Below, piece after piece: positions 1-9,650 of a stretch of 64,000 nucleotides of DNA (position 1 is the stretch's first letter; the number at the start of each line of letters is the position of its first letter). A program made the translations under genes and the position numbers. The notes beneath the pieces are model-generated. The model worked only from the letters and a program-made list of their open reading frames with translations, made no database searches and was not told the origin of the DNA. The DNA is from CALXVA01 sp944393025 (lineage in GTDB: Bacteria; Bacillota; Clostridia; TANB77; CAG-508), in assembly GCA_963931445.1 (NCBI GenBank), contig OZ007016.1, positions 1,054,001 through 1,118,000 of the forward strand, in the 5' to 3' direction.

Positions 1-61
1 ATAATTCTTCTGTTGAATCTGCACCATCTGAATTATTTGTATGTAAATGTAAATCAATCAT
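1..61 (-). CDS. PHP-domain phosphoesterase, N-terminal 20 residues only
   Basis: Only the first 20 codons lie in the window; the gene runs off the left edge. The start MIDLHLHTNNSDGA is the classic first motif of the PHP (polymerase and histidinol phosphatase) metal-dependent phosphoesterase fold, where the HxH pair binds metal. An AAGGAG Shine-Dalgarno lies just upstream of the ATG whose first base is 61. It resembles the start of the full-length PHP gene at 24345-25223. Substrate unknown. Divergent from the recombinase gene at 219. Confidence 0.75.
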   Translation of the reverse strand, partial: MIDLHLHTNNSDGADSTEEL

Positions 62-218
62 ATCATTTCTCCTTTATTTATAACATATTTATATTTTAAC
101 ATATTTCTACTATTTTTGTATATAGTAATTTTTATTTTTAAGTTTCTTTTAAATACCTTGCTTTTATTTATTTATTATTATATTATATATATAATTATTT
201 ATTTATGAGGTGAACTTT

Positions 219-1202
219 ATGATAAATGCAGATCAAAATCCTGAATTTGTAAACTCTTTTTTAGATTATTCTATTACAATTTTAAATAAGTCTCCAAATT
301 CAGTTAAAGAATATAATTATGATTTAAATGCATTTTTAAGATACATGAAAATTCATTTTAAATTAACAAATGAAACAGACTTTAATAATATTTCTATAAA
401 AGACTTTTCTCTAGATACATTAAAGAAAATAACTTTAAATGATATTCATGCTTTTTTATCTTATTTAGCATTAAATCAAAAAGCTAAACCAGCAACTAGA
501 GCTAGAAAAATATCGACTATACGAATATTTTTCTCTTATCTATCACAAAAAGCAAATCTTTTAGAAAGTAATCCCGCTCAAAATTTAGAAACTCCTAAGC
601 TTGATAAAAGAATTCCAAAATATTTATCTCTTGATGATAGTAAAAAATTATTAAATGTTACAGCAGATGAAAACGATGAAAATAAAGAAAGAGATTTAGC
701 TATTATCACATTGTTTCTTAATTGTGGTTTAAGATTGTCTGAATTAGTTGGAATAAATGTTTCTAATATAGATTTTAATGAATGTAAACTTACTGTAATA
801 GGTAAAGGAAATAAAGAGCGTACTATTTATCTTAATAAAGCTTGTATAAATTCCATAAAAAATTATTTATTAGTAAGACCAACAGAAGGTATTAAAATTG
901 ATTCTAAAGCTTCAAATAAAGCACTATTTTTAAGCAAAAGAAAAGAAAGAATTAGCAATCGCACCGTTCAATATATTGTAGAACGAGAATTGCAAAAAGC
1001 TGGATTAGATACTTCAAAATATTCTACTCATAAATTAAGACATACTGCTGCTACATTAATGTATCAATATGGAAATGTTGATATTAGAGCACTACAAGAA
1101 TTGCTCGGACATGAAAGTATTTCAACAACTGAAATTTATACCCATGTAAGCAATGAACAAGTACGAAATGCTGTTGAAGTAAATCCTTTGGCCAATCTTT
1201 GA
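219..1202 (+). CDS. XerC/XerD-type tyrosine recombinase
   Basis: A 327-residue tyrosine recombinase. The N-terminal SAM-like core-binding domain covers about residues 8-115 and the catalytic domain about 130-320. All catalytic residues are visible: Arg172 (GLRLSE), Lys196 (GKGNKE), His271 and Arg274 (HKLRH), His298 (GHES) and Tyr307 (TEIYTHV). The usual role of this family is resolving chromosome dimers at dif; some members instead serve mobile elements. Length and architecture fit XerC/D. An upstream GTG at 210 overlaps the GAGGTG ribosome-binding site, so the ATG at 219, 7 bases downstream, is the better start. The next gene begins 26 bases after the stop. I cannot tell XerC from XerD. Confidence 0.9.
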   Translation: MINADQNPEFVNSFLDYSITILNKSPNSVKEYNYDLNAFLRYMKIHFKLTNETDFNNISIKDFSLDTLKKITLNDIHAFLSYLALNQKAKPATRARKISTIRIFFSYLSQKANLLESNPAQNLETPKLDKRIPKYLSLDDSKKLLNVTADENDENKERDLAIITLFLNCGLRLSELVGINVSNIDFNECKLTVIGKGNKERTIYLNKACINSIKNYLLVRPTEGIKIDSKASNKALFLSKRKERISNRTVQYIVERELQKAGLDTSKYSTHKLRHTAATLMYQYGNVDIRALQELLGHESISTTEIYTHVSNEQVRNAVEVNPLANL

Positions 1203-1228
1203 TATAATACAAAAGGAGAAAATAACTT

Positions 1229-2540
1229 ATGATAACAAATAAAATAATAAATATAACTCTAAATGTAATTATATTTCTAATACCATTATTAGCACTTCCC
1301 CATGGTATTAATTCAATTCCATATAATATTTTAAAAATAGTTTCTTTATTAATTTGTGGACTTGTTTTATTAATTTCACTAATTATTAAAAGAAAAGAAT
1401 TAAAATTTGATATAATAGATAAAACCTTAATTGTTTTTTATATTTTAATAATATTAAGTACAATATTTTCAATAAATAAAATAAAATCAGTTATAGGTGA
1501 ATACAATAGATATGAAGGATTATTAACTTTAACAGTATACTTTCTAATATATTATTGCGCCAAATATTATTTTACTTATAATAAAAATATTAAAATTTTT
1601 GCAATAACAACATTAAGCATTTGTTCCATTATAGGAATATTACAATATTATAATATTTTTCCTTTATATCAAATCTTTAATATTCCATATAAAGTGGGTT
1701 TCGCTTCTTCAACCTTTGGAAATAGAAACTTTTTTGGAAGCTTTCTTTCTATACGGTGTTACTCTATTTATGGCTTTATACATAATAAAAAACAAAAAAA
1801 GTTTTTTGTTTATGAGTTTACTATCTTTTTTTGCCATGATGATTTCTGTTACAAGAAGTTCATGGATTGCATTAGCAGTTGCTTCAATTTTTGGTATTAT
1901 TTATATAATAAAGAACTTTAATAAAGATATTTTAAAGAGAACTATTATACTTGCATCATGTTTTACTATAATTTTTATTTTTGTATTAAAACCACCAACT
2001 TTTATAGAAAATATAATTTGTAATTATAAATATTCAAATTTTATAGATGATAGATTTAAATCTTTATATAATGATTTTGATAATATAGTTAATAATGAAA
2101 ATTTAAATTCCGTTGGATCTGGTAGATTAGAAATATGGTATTTAACATTAAAATTAACATCTCAAGTACCATTACTTGGCACAGGTCCAGACACATTAAA
2201 AGATGGAATAATATATAAGCTTCCATTAGATGCATTAAATTATTTTTATGAAAGAAATGCTATTTTTGATAAGGCTCATAATGAATATTTGCAAATTGCA
2301 GCAACAATTGGAATACCCGCATTAATAATTTATTTAGCATTTTTAATGCAAATTTTATTTAATCAAAAAAATTTATTTAAAAATAGCGGATTATTTATTT
2401 TAATTATTCCTATTATTGCTTATATAACTCAAGCTTTTTTCAATATAAGTACAATTGGTGTTGCTCCTATTTTTTGGTTTTTATTAGGCGTTATTCAAAA
2501 TAAAATATTTGTTAAAGATATAGAAGTTGAGGATACCTAA
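1229..2540 (+). CDS. O-antigen ligase/polymerase-like membrane protein, read across a +1 shift at CGG
   Basis: A polytopic membrane protein of about 436 residues with roughly ten hydrophobic segments, including the TFGNRNFFGSFLS stretch and the late NEYLQIAATIGIPA loop typical of O-antigen ligase/Wzy-type proteins (PF04932), which join or polymerise surface glycans at the outer face of the membrane. The first 175 codons are in one frame and the rest in the +1 frame. The switch is at the in-frame CGG 1754-1756: skipping the C gives FLSIGVTLFMALYI, the expected continuation. The span is one base over a multiple of three. AAGGAGA precedes the start. See the CGG finding; the alternative is a one-base insertion. 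Confidence 0.8.
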
Positions 2541-2608
2541 CCTTATTGTATAGTCAAAATCGTTAAGAATATTTTCTGCAAATATCAATGATTGTATATG
2601 AGAACAAA

Positions 2609-2644
2609 AGTAAAGTAATCTAGAACATATATAGATTACTTTAC
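2609..2644. terminator. bidirectional stem-loop between convergent genes
   Basis: A perfect 14-base-pair stem (AGTAAAGTAATCTA and its complement) with a short loop lies between the Wzy-like gene on the plus strand and spoVFB on the minus strand. It can end transcription from both sides. A short degraded copy of the interspersed hairpin repeat precedes it at about 2538-2580. Confidence 0.6.
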
Positions 2645-2654
2645 TAAATTAAAT

Positions 2655-3237
2655 TCATAATAATATTGGTTCTATTTGTTTTCTATCAAGTGCTTTTTCT
2701 ATAGTTGGAATTAAATATTTAAAATCAGCCACTAATGAACATGGTTTAGTAATTGGATTATCTTGCTTAAAAGGCACAAAAAAATAATTCTTTCTATTTA
2801 ATAATTTACCTATATTTTCTGCATTGCCAGATAATCCATCATTTGTTGATATTGCTAATACTACTGGATTATTATTTCTAAGGTGTGATTTAACAGCCAT
2901 AAGTACTGGAGTGTCTGTGATTCCATTTGATAATTTTGCAATAGTATTACCGTGAGCATGGTGATACTACCATGATGTCTGTAAGATTCTTTGGTCCAAT
3001 TGGTTCAGCTCCTTGAATTGTATGAATTATTTCATTAGTTCCTGTAATATTTTTAATTTTATCTATATAATCTTTTGCACTTCCGAATTTTGTATCTAAA
3101 TTATATGCATTATCTGACATAATTGGTAATATCTCTGCACCTTCTCTTTTTATTTTTTTAAGTTCCTCTAATACTATATTAAATGTGCAAAATGAACCTG
3201 TAAATGCAAATCCTATTTTTTTATTTTCTAATTTCAA
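2655..3237 (-). CDS. spoVFB: Dipicolinate synthase subunit B, read across a +1 shift at CGG
   Basis: Flavoprotein-like subunit of dipicolinate synthase (DpaB/SpoVFB, about 194 residues), which with DpaA converts a lysine-pathway intermediate to dipicolinic acid in the mother cell for spore heat resistance. The N-terminal KIGFAFTGSFCTF motif and the later SPCSGNTIAKLSNGITDTPV are diagnostic of the family. The two halves are in different frames. They join at the in-frame CGG whose first base is 2952 (TCA CGG TAA): skipping the C reads TCA GGT AAT = SGN. Read normally, a stop follows at once. The start is a TTG at 3237, 8 bases after AGGAGG. dpaA is not adjacent, which is unusual because it normally sits just upstream. 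Confidence 0.88.
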
Positions 3238-3326
3238 AAGCAACACCTCCTTCAAATAACATATTTATATATTATATGCTATTATGTAAAGTGAAGTGTT
3301 GCTTAAATAATTAGTATATATATAAA

Positions 3327-4520
3327 TTATTTTATCACTAAGTCTCTTGTTTCTCTAGCTATCATTAGTTCCTCATTTGTTGGAACTACATATACCTTAA
3401 CTTTTGAATTTGGAGTAGAAATTTCTACTTCTTTACCTCTACAATTATTCTTTTCTTCATCTATTTCTACACCTAAATATTTTAAATACTCACAAATTTC
3501 TTTTCTAACGCCTATACCATTTTCTCCAATTCCTGCTTCAAATGTTATAACATTTACTCCATTCATTTGTGCTACAAATCTTCCTATATACCCAGCAACT
3601 TGATATACAAAATTATCTATAGCAAGTCTTGCTCTTTTATTTCCTTCATTTGCTGCTGCCTCTATATCTCTGTCATCTATGCTTACTCCTGAAAGTCCTA
3701 ATTTACCAGATTTCTTATTAAGAATATTACTCATTTCTTTAGGTGATATATTTTCTTTCTCCATCAAAAATGTTACTACTGAAGGATCTACATCTCCAGA
3801 TCTTGATCCCATTGGTACTCCAGCAAGAGGAGTTAATCCCATTGAAGTATCTATAGATTTTCCATCTTTTATAGCACAAAGACTTGAACCTTGTCCTAAA
3901 TGACAAGAAATAATTTTTAAATCTTCTAATGGTTTATTCATTATTTCAGCAACTCTTTGAGAAACAAATTTATGTGATGTACCATGTGCTCCATATTTAC
4001 GAATTTTATATTTTTCATAATATTCATAAGGTATAGCATACATATATGCTTTTTCTGGCATTGTTTGATGGAATGCAGTATCAAATACTACAACATTTGG
4101 TTTTCCTGGTAATTTTTCTTGACAAGCATAAATACCTTGTAAATGAGCTGGATTATGTAATGGTGCAAATTGAATTGCTTCTTCTATTCCTTTAACAACT
4201 TCATCATCTACTAATACAGATTTAGTAAATCTTTCTCCTCCATGGACTATTCTATGTCCTACAGCATCTATTTCATTTAAATTAGATATTACGCCATAAT
4301 CTTTATGTAATAACTGCTCTATAACTAATTCCATACCTTCAGCATGATTTTTTATATCTTTTTCTATTTTATATTTTTCTTCTCCGACTCTATGAGTTAA
4401 AAAAGAACCATCAATTCCGATTCTTTCTAAATAACCTTTTGCCATAACATCTTCTGTTTCCATATCAATTAATTGATACTTTAATGATGAACTTCCACAG
4501 TTTACAACTAAAATTTTCAT
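3327..4520 (-). CDS. ackA: Acetate kinase
   Basis: Complete 397-residue acetate kinase, the normal length. It interconverts acetyl phosphate + ADP and acetate + ATP in the cytoplasm, the ATP-yielding step of acetate fermentation. Visible family motifs are VNCGSSSLKYQL at the N-terminus, GHRIVHGG (substrate arginine), DTAFHQTMP (catalytic Asp), GAHGTSHKFVS (active-site His) and the late GIGENG phosphate-binding loop. The start ATG at 4520 follows AGGAGG. It lies downstream of pta in the same direction; the roughly 160-base AT-rich gap could hold its own promoter. Confidence 0.97.
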   Translation of the reverse strand: MKILVVNCGSSSLKYQLIDMETEDVMAKGYLERIGIDGSFLTHRVGEEKYKIEKDIKNHAEGMELVIEQLLHKDYGVISNLNEIDAVGHRIVHGGERFTKSVLVDDEVVKGIEEAIQFAPLHNPAHLQGIYACQEKLPGKPNVVVFDTAFHQTMPEKAYMYAIPYEYYEKYKIRKYGAHGTSHKFVSQRVAEIMNKPLEDLKIISCHLGQGSSLCAIKDGKSIDTSMGLTPLAGVPMGSRSGDVDPSVVTFLMEKENISPKEMSNILNKKSGKLGLSGVSIDDRDIEAAANEGNKRARLAIDNFVYQVAGYIGRFVAQMNGVNVITFEAGIGENGIGVRKEICEYLKYLGVEIDEEKNNCRGKEVEISTPNSKVKVYVVPTNEELMIARETRDLVIK

Positions 4521-4678
4521 TCTAAAACCTCCTAAATTAATTTAATAAATAAATTACCCTACATAATAATGAAATTAATTATTAGATTAATATAAATATA
4601 ATTAAATAGAGTATTATAAATATTTTTTCTATACAATAATTTTATTTAAACTTATTATATAGATTTAAACTTGTTTAT

Positions 4679-5671
4679 CTATTGAGCTTGAATTGCTGTT
4701 ATTGCTACAACCCCTACTATATCTTCACTACTACATCCTCTTGATAAATCATTTACTGGTCTTGCAATACCTTGACATAATGGTCCATAAGCTTCAGCTT
4801 TTGCTAATCTTTGTACTAATTTGTAACCTATATTACCAGCATCTAAATTTGGAAATATTAATGTATTTGCTTGTCCTTTAACAGAACTCTCAGGAGCTTT
4901 ACTTAAAGATATTTCTGGTATAATTGCTGCATCTAATTGTAGCTCCCCATCACAAATTAAATCTGGCATTTTTTCCTTTAGTAATTTAGTCCCTTCTATA
5001 ACTTTTTCTGTTAATTCTGAATGAGCACTTCCATGTGATGAATATGAAAGCATTGCAACTTTAGGTTCTTTGTTTGTTAATTGTTTAAAGCTTTTACTTG
5101 ATGAAATAGCTATTTCTGATAATTCTTCAGCTGTTGGATTTTCTACTAATCCACAATCACCAAATACAAATATTCCATTTTCTCCATATGTACATTCTGG
5201 AACTATCATTAAAAAGAAAGCTGAAACAAGTTTAGTTCCTGGTGCTGTTTTTAATATTTGAAGTGCTGGTCTTAATGTATTTGCAGTTGAATGACACGCA
5301 CCAGATACTAATCCATCAGCATCTTTTTGTTTTATCATCATAGTTCCAAAATACATATTATCTTTTAAAGTTTCTCTTGCTTTTTCAATTGTCATTCCTT
5401 TCGCTTTTCTTAATTCATAAAAAGCATTTACATATTCATCAAATTTCTCTGAAGTTTCTGGATTAATAATTGGTATGCCTGATATATCTATATTATTTTC
5501 TTTTGCTAGTTTTGTAGCATTAGTTTCATTACCTATAAGAATTATCCTAGCAAATCCTTCTTCTTTTACTTTTTGTGCTGCTTTTAACACTCTTTTATCT
5601 TCACTTTCAGGTAAAATAATAGTTTTTATGTTTTGCCTTGCTTTATTTTTTAGTTCATCTATAAAAGACAT
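4679..5671 (-). CDS. pta: Phosphate acetyltransferase
   Basis: Complete 330-residue short-form phosphotransacetylase without the N-terminal DRTGG domain of the long enterobacterial enzyme. It transfers the acetyl group of acetyl-CoA to phosphate, supplying AckA. Motifs are PESEDKRVLKAA near the N-terminus, the SGACHSTANTLRPALQI substrate loop, and RPVNDLSRGCSSEDIV at the C-terminus. AGGAGGT precedes the ATG at 5671. The pta-ackA order is the common one and indicates acetate production from acetyl-CoA. Confidence 0.97.
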   Translation of the reverse strand: MSFIDELKNKARQNIKTIILPESEDKRVLKAAQKVKEEGFARIILIGNETNATKLAKENNIDISGIPIINPETSEKFDEYVNAFYELRKAKGMTIEKARETLKDNMYFGTMMIKQKDADGLVSGACHSTANTLRPALQILKTAPGTKLVSAFFLMIVPECTYGENGIFVFGDCGLVENPTAEELSEIAISSSKSFKQLTNKEPKVAMLSYSSHGSAHSELTEKVIEGTKLLKEKMPDLICDGELQLDAAIIPEISLSKAPESSVKGQANTLIFPNLDAGNIGYKLVQRLAKAEAYGPLCQGIARPVNDLSRGCSSEDIVGVVAITAIQAQ

Positions 5672-5875
5672 TAGTTGTACCTCCTATATTTGTATATTTA
5701 ACACATATATTATATATTCAATTTTAAGAAAGTACAAGTCTTTTTAATATTTTTTTGTCCTAATTATAAAATTAATGGTTACTGTTTAGTATTATTAAAA
5801 GTCTAGAATATCTATTGAAGAAGTTATTTATTTTTATTAATATACAATATATATGTTACACTGAACAGTAATAAA

Positions 5876-6247
5876 TTAATAATATCTAAAATTACTATTA
5901 ACATTTGATGTATTAGTATTGTTAATTGCTCTATCATCAAAGCTCAACAACATATTATATGGTAAATTAGAAATTGTAATAAATTTAATTGAATATATAT
6001 CGCAATAAGTTATAATATCACTTTCTAATGCTCTAAGTAATATATAGCTTGCACCAACATCTATTAATATTCCAGTTCTATCTACTAAATTATTTGTACC
6101 TATTAAAAATTCTACTCTCATTAGTTTTCCTATATTCTCTCTTAAAAAAGCAGGTGTATATATATTATTTGTAAGTATCTCTGGTGAATTTGAATTAATA
6201 TTTACATTTCTATTTTCTTGCATATTTAATTTATTATGATCATCCAT
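5876..6247 (-). CDS. Conserved small protein upstream-partnered with SleB-like hydrolase; possibly spore coat/germination-related
   Basis: A 123-residue protein with a polar, Asn-rich N-terminal 30 residues and an Asn-rich tail around a compact beta-rich core (about residues 30-100). The core contains TPAFLRENIGKLMRVEF and DRTGILIDVGASYILLR. I have no firm family name. The core layout recalls GerQ/YwdL-like spore proteins but that is a guess. It lies just downstream of the SleB-like gene and in the same direction, which fits a spore role because GerQ partners cortex hydrolases in Bacillus. A GGGAGG-type ribosome-binding site precedes the ATG at 6247. Confidence 0.6.
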   Translation of the reverse strand: MDDHNKLNMQENRNVNINSNSPEILTNNIYTPAFLRENIGKLMRVEFLIGTNNLVDRTGILIDVGASYILLRALESDIITYCDIYSIKFITISNLPYNMLLSFDDRAINNTNTSNVNSNFRYY

Positions 6248-6299
6248 ACATTTTCCTCCCTAAAATATAATATTTTTAATAAAAAGTTATAATAAGATT

Positions 6300-6746
6300 T
6301 TAAGTATTTGCATAACTTTCTGTCGGTTTATAAAAACAATGTTCACCTAATCTTGTATGAAATGTTCCAGAACCATTTGAAGGAAAAATACTGCCACAAT
6401 TTGGTCTAAATGGATTTAAAAACCATAAACATTCCCCTATTTCATTTAATCTATTTCCGGATAAAGCCCAATCTGCTATTTCATAATGTATATCGGTTGG
6501 ATTCATATTATATATATTTTGAGGATTATATTTCCCACCTATTGTTTCTCTGGTACAATCAAATTGACCTGACTGAAAAACTATATTTCTTATATTTCCT
6601 CCACACTAGATCGCGTGTTATTCTCCTATAGGTGTATTTACTCTATTCATTACAACTGTTGCAACTGCTCTCATTCCATTATCTCCTTCTCCACCTGCTT
6701 CACATTGAACAAGTCTTGCTAATAATTCTCTATCTGAATATGCCAT
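6300..6746 (-). pseudogene. SleB-like spore cortex/cell wall hydrolase interrupted by a 16-base foreign-looking sequence
   Basis: A cell-wall hydrolase of the SleB/CwlJ type (PF07486), 148 codons in a single frame. The start MAYSDRELLARLVQCEAGGE carries the conserved catalytic Glu region, and NPTDIHYEIADWALSGNRLN to HCFYKPTESY is the usual C-terminus. These lytic enzymes degrade spore cortex or wall peptidoglycan. The frame is intact throughout except for two stops inside six codons at 6601-6618. There, a stretch that relatives fill with roughly YARVSQ is replaced by ACACTAGATCGCGTGT on the plus strand. The same 16-mer recurs at 7409-7424. The coding length is unchanged (exactly 149 codons with stop), so it looks like a replacement, not an insertion. 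See findings: probable residual sequencing barcode. Confidence 0.8.
6603..6618 (+). repeat. 16-mer ACACTAGATCGCGTGT, copy 1 (suspected sequencing barcode)
   Basis: Exact match to the copy at 7409-7424; the identity extends to 21 bases including one flanking C and the TATT that follows. It is much richer in G+C than its surroundings and introduces stops in the SleB-like gene. From memory it equals PacBio barcode bc1012. Confidence 0.7.
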
Positions 6747-6847
6747 AAAAAAACCTCCTCATAATATTATATGAATAGGTTTTTTAGTGTGTTTTATTAT
6801 ATAAATAAAATTTGCAATCTCAAAGGTTGATTGTATATTATTCTAGT

Positions 6848-7783
6848 TTATTTAGTTTCTATAATGATATTTGTATAAATTTGCTCATCTATCTTATTTA
6901 CTTCAATTTCATAAATTTGGCAAGGATATGTTTCAAGTATAAATCCTGTATAAAATACTTTTACTTTATCCCCTATGCTGTATTCTTTTGAATTTTCTAC
7001 TTTGACACTAACAGCGTCACCTAAATTTTTTTCTTCTGTTTTTACTATTATTGTTTTATCATTTATTTCTGTTACTTCTCCTATAAATGATGGTGCTGTT
7101 CCATAAATTTCTGAATCTTTGAATAACTTGCTACTGTTATTGGTTTATATTCTTTTTTATTAGAATCGTAATCTATTTCTCCTGTTAAAAGTAATGCAAT
7201 ATCAATTAAATCTTTATTTTCTACTAAATCTATTGTATAAAATCTTGATGGTATATCACTATTTTTTATTACTCTTGTATCTGCTCCAAAAGCATCTCTT
7301 GTGTTATCAGTTGTTAATATATAGCCAACATCAGCTTTATATTCTAAATCTGTAATTATTGCATCTCCCTCTATTGTATATTGGACAAATCTTATAAAGT
7401 CTGATTTCACACTAGATCGCGTGTTATTTGTATTGTCAATAAAAGAATCCAACATACTTTTATTAAATACTGCATTGTTTGACATTACTACACATCCATC
7501 TTTTATTGCTTGATTCATTGGATAATATTGTGGTATTTTTGTGTTTGATAGTTCTTTGTATAATTACTATATTCATTTTCAAAATCCTCATATTTCATAG
7601 ACCAAGTACCTATTTTAACTTCATCATAACCGTCTAACCTTTTAAAATCAATTACTTTGTACCCTAATCCTAAATATTCTTTGTTCCCCCGTCATTAGCA
7701 ATAGCAGTATTTATACAAAATATTGGTTTTTCTCCATTTTTTGCTCTATTATAATCTACTGCAAAAAATATTAATCCCAACAT
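6848..7783 (-). pseudogene. Membrane-anchored DUF4362/DUF3221-like protein with three -1 lesions
   Basis: Reconstructed from three frames: an N-terminal membrane segment (MLGLIFFAVDYNR), a domain reading KPIFCINTAIANDGG to IGTWSMKYEDF, a DUF4362-like domain (MNQAIKDGCVV to TIEGDAIITDLEY), and a C-terminal DUF3221-like beta domain (PSFIGEVTEINDKTIIV to YTGFILETYPCQI). Function unknown; such proteins are usually exported or anchored. The frame is broken near 7685, 7560 and 7125, each needing one added base, so the total span is still a multiple of three. None is at an in-frame CGG, unlike other frameshifts here. The suspected barcode 16-mer at 7409-7424 lies in it, read as NTRSSV. It starts about 30 bases after the sigma-factor gene, so the two probably form an operon. 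Decay or poor assembly are both possible. Confidence 0.65.
7409..7424 (+). repeat. 16-mer ACACTAGATCGCGTGT, copy 2 (suspected sequencing barcode)
   Basis: Second exact copy, 790 bases from the first and in the same orientation, lying inside the DUF4362-like gene. On the coding strand it introduces ACG, CGA and GTG codons that are rare in the neighbouring genes. Confidence 0.7.
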
Positions 7784-7814
7784 TATAATTACCCCTATAT
7801 AATTAATACTACTT

Positions 7815-8742
7815 TTATCCTTTTCTCATTTTCATCACCATATCCTTTCTACTATTTAGACACATTTCGTTTGCTTTTTGTTGGTTTTTTATAAAAATAA
7901 TTGCAAAAATTATACTAAATAATATAAATAGTCCCGTAAAACTCAAAATACCTATATTGAAATTTGTATTTTCATAATAAACTTTTTGTGTTTCTTGAAC
8001 TTCTATTATTTGGTTTTTTAAAATATCATCAGTTGAATTAGATGAATTTGTATCACTTTCTATGCTTAAACTGTTTCATTTTCTGATTGTTCTTTTTATC
8101 ACTAATATTTTCATTATCTATTTCTATATCATTACTTATATTGGTTTGTTTAATTTTTCTGTTTGACATATTGCTTTTTATATAAATCAACATTCCTATA
8201 ATAACCATTGAAATATTGCCTAATAGTAATCTTAATGTATATAAAGAAGTATAATATTTCCATTGTACAGTCCCCATTGGCATGTCTAATAATAATGATA
8301 TTTCTTTAAATGACATATTTGATAATATTTTTAATGAAATTATCTCTCTTTCTTGTTTATTTAATTTAGCAATAATTCTATTGTAATTATCATTATCGAT
8401 TATCTTATTTAATTCTTTATCTTCATCTGTCATATAATAAACTTCATCTAAATTTACATCTTCTTTTCGTTTTCTTAAATAATTAAGAGTTTCATTTTTA
8501 GTTAAAGAATATAGCCAACTTGATTCATTAGTTATTGGTAATTTATTTTTGTCCATTTGAAATATTTTCATAAATACAATTTGAACAACATCTTCACTGT
8601 TTTCATGATTTTTTAATATTGAAAAGGCAATATTATATATTAACTTATTATGTTTACAATATAAATCATTTTGTTTATTGCTATTTCCTTGTTTTATTTC
8701 TTGAAATATTAAATGCAATTCTTGTTTATTTATACTTTTCAT
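7815..8742 (-). CDS. ECF-like sigma factor with C-terminal membrane domain (one-base frameshift near 8080)
   Basis: The N-terminal 165 residues are a sigma-70 family region 2 (about 20-85, SEDVVQIVFMKIFQ) plus region 4 helix-turn-helix (about 115-165, MSFKEISLLLDMPMGTVQWK). A membrane helix follows (LLGNISMVIIGMLIYI), then an acidic linker. After a one-base shift at about 8075-8085 the reading continues through a polar segment into a second membrane helix (FNIGILSFTGLFILFSIIFAII) and a stop at 7815. Such a tethered sigma factor could be held at the membrane. The shift site lies in an AAA/CAG run with no CGG, so it differs from the other frameshifts and may be an assembly error, as the neighbouring genes are also damaged. 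The next gene, a membrane-anchored DUF protein, is likely co-transcribed. Confidence 0.72.
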
Positions 8743-8837
8743 ATTTCTCCTTATTGCTTTCTTATATTATAATTATTTATTATACCATATTATCATAAGT
8801 TAGAATAGTTATAAATTAATGCTTTATATTAAATTAT

Positions 8838-9575
8838 TTATTCATTTACTTTCGATATTCTTTTGAATTCCTTTAACACATATTTTAATAAATATATACA
8901 CAATAAGTCTCCTACTAAAGTTAGAATTGTAGATTTAATAGTTAATACATTTGTTATATTTTTTGCATTTTTCTCTATAAAGCTATAATTAGAATCTGAT
9001 AAAAAAGCTTTTTCTACTTTTCTTGTTATATCTTTATAATGTATTTGCACAATATAATCATCTGGAAAACCTTGTCTAATTTTAATTACATATACATATT
9101 TATTTCCATCTATTTCTTTTTTTAGAAAGTCTCTAACTTCAATATTTGATATATCATTTATTTTAGAGTTTACTTTTATCTCATAATCATTAGTCAATGG
9201 GAATGATGCTACACCTTTAATTACGCAGCATATTGTTAATATAACTACTACTACTATAGTAATAATTTCTTTTTTCTTTTCTCCCTTAAATTTAATGTAC
9301 TTTAATATTACTAAAATAATTAAAATAATAAATATTATTAAATATGGAATAGAAATAATAACTACAATTGAAATTATAGGAACAAATATTGCATTTATAA
9401 TATTATAAAATATTTTGTATATAGTTAAATCAGTCAACATTTTTAAGAAATCTATTTTATCTATAAAACTCATTGTTGTAAAAATTATAATGTATGATAC
9501 TATTGTTATAGCTATTATTCCTAATATTTTTATTATAACATATATTATATTATCTAATTTCTTCAATCTTTTCAC
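8838..9575 (-). CDS. Unknown multi-pass membrane protein
   Basis: A 245-residue protein that I do not recognise. It has four hydrophobic segments in the first 125 residues (two near the N-terminus, then PIISIVVIISIPYLIIFIIL and EIITIVVVVILTICCVIKGV), an extracytoplasmic-looking domain of about 80 residues with KYVYVIKIRQGFPDDYIVQI, and a final membrane segment near the C-terminus. It lies upstream of the sigma factor in the same direction but 95 bases away, so co-transcription is uncertain. Start at the ATG after an AAGAGGTG ribosome-binding site. Confidence 0.6.
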   Translation of the reverse strand: MKRLKKLDNIIYVIIKILGIIAITIVSYIIIFTTMSFIDKIDFLKMLTDLTIYKIFYNIINAIFVPIISIVVIISIPYLIIFIILIILVILKYIKFKGEKKKEIITIVVVVILTICCVIKGVASFPLTNDYEIKVNSKINDISNIEVRDFLKKEIDGNKYVYVIKIRQGFPDDYIVQIHYKDITRKVEKAFLSDSNYSFIEKNAKNITNVLTIKSTILTLVGDLLCIYLLKYVLKEFKRISKVNE

Positions 9576-9650
9576 CTCTTTTTTGTATTTTTCACTTGTA
9601 CAATATTTTATTCCTTAATAACATTAAGCAATAAGAAAATGTAACTTTTT

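Noticed and set aside
6603..7424. 16-mer as a transposon footprint or natural repeat
   Set aside because: It has no duplication of flanking bases, preserves gene length in the SleB-like gene and matches a known sequencing barcode from memory. I keep this as likely, not certain.
6848..7783. Including the DUF4362/DUF3221 gene among the CGG shift genes
   Set aside because: Its breaks need an added base (-1 type), and the CGG triplets in it (for example near 7632 and 7686) are out of frame.
7815..8742. Sigma-factor frame break as a CGG shift
   Set aside because: It is a +1 break but there is no CGG at 8061-8110; an A-run or CAG is at the site.
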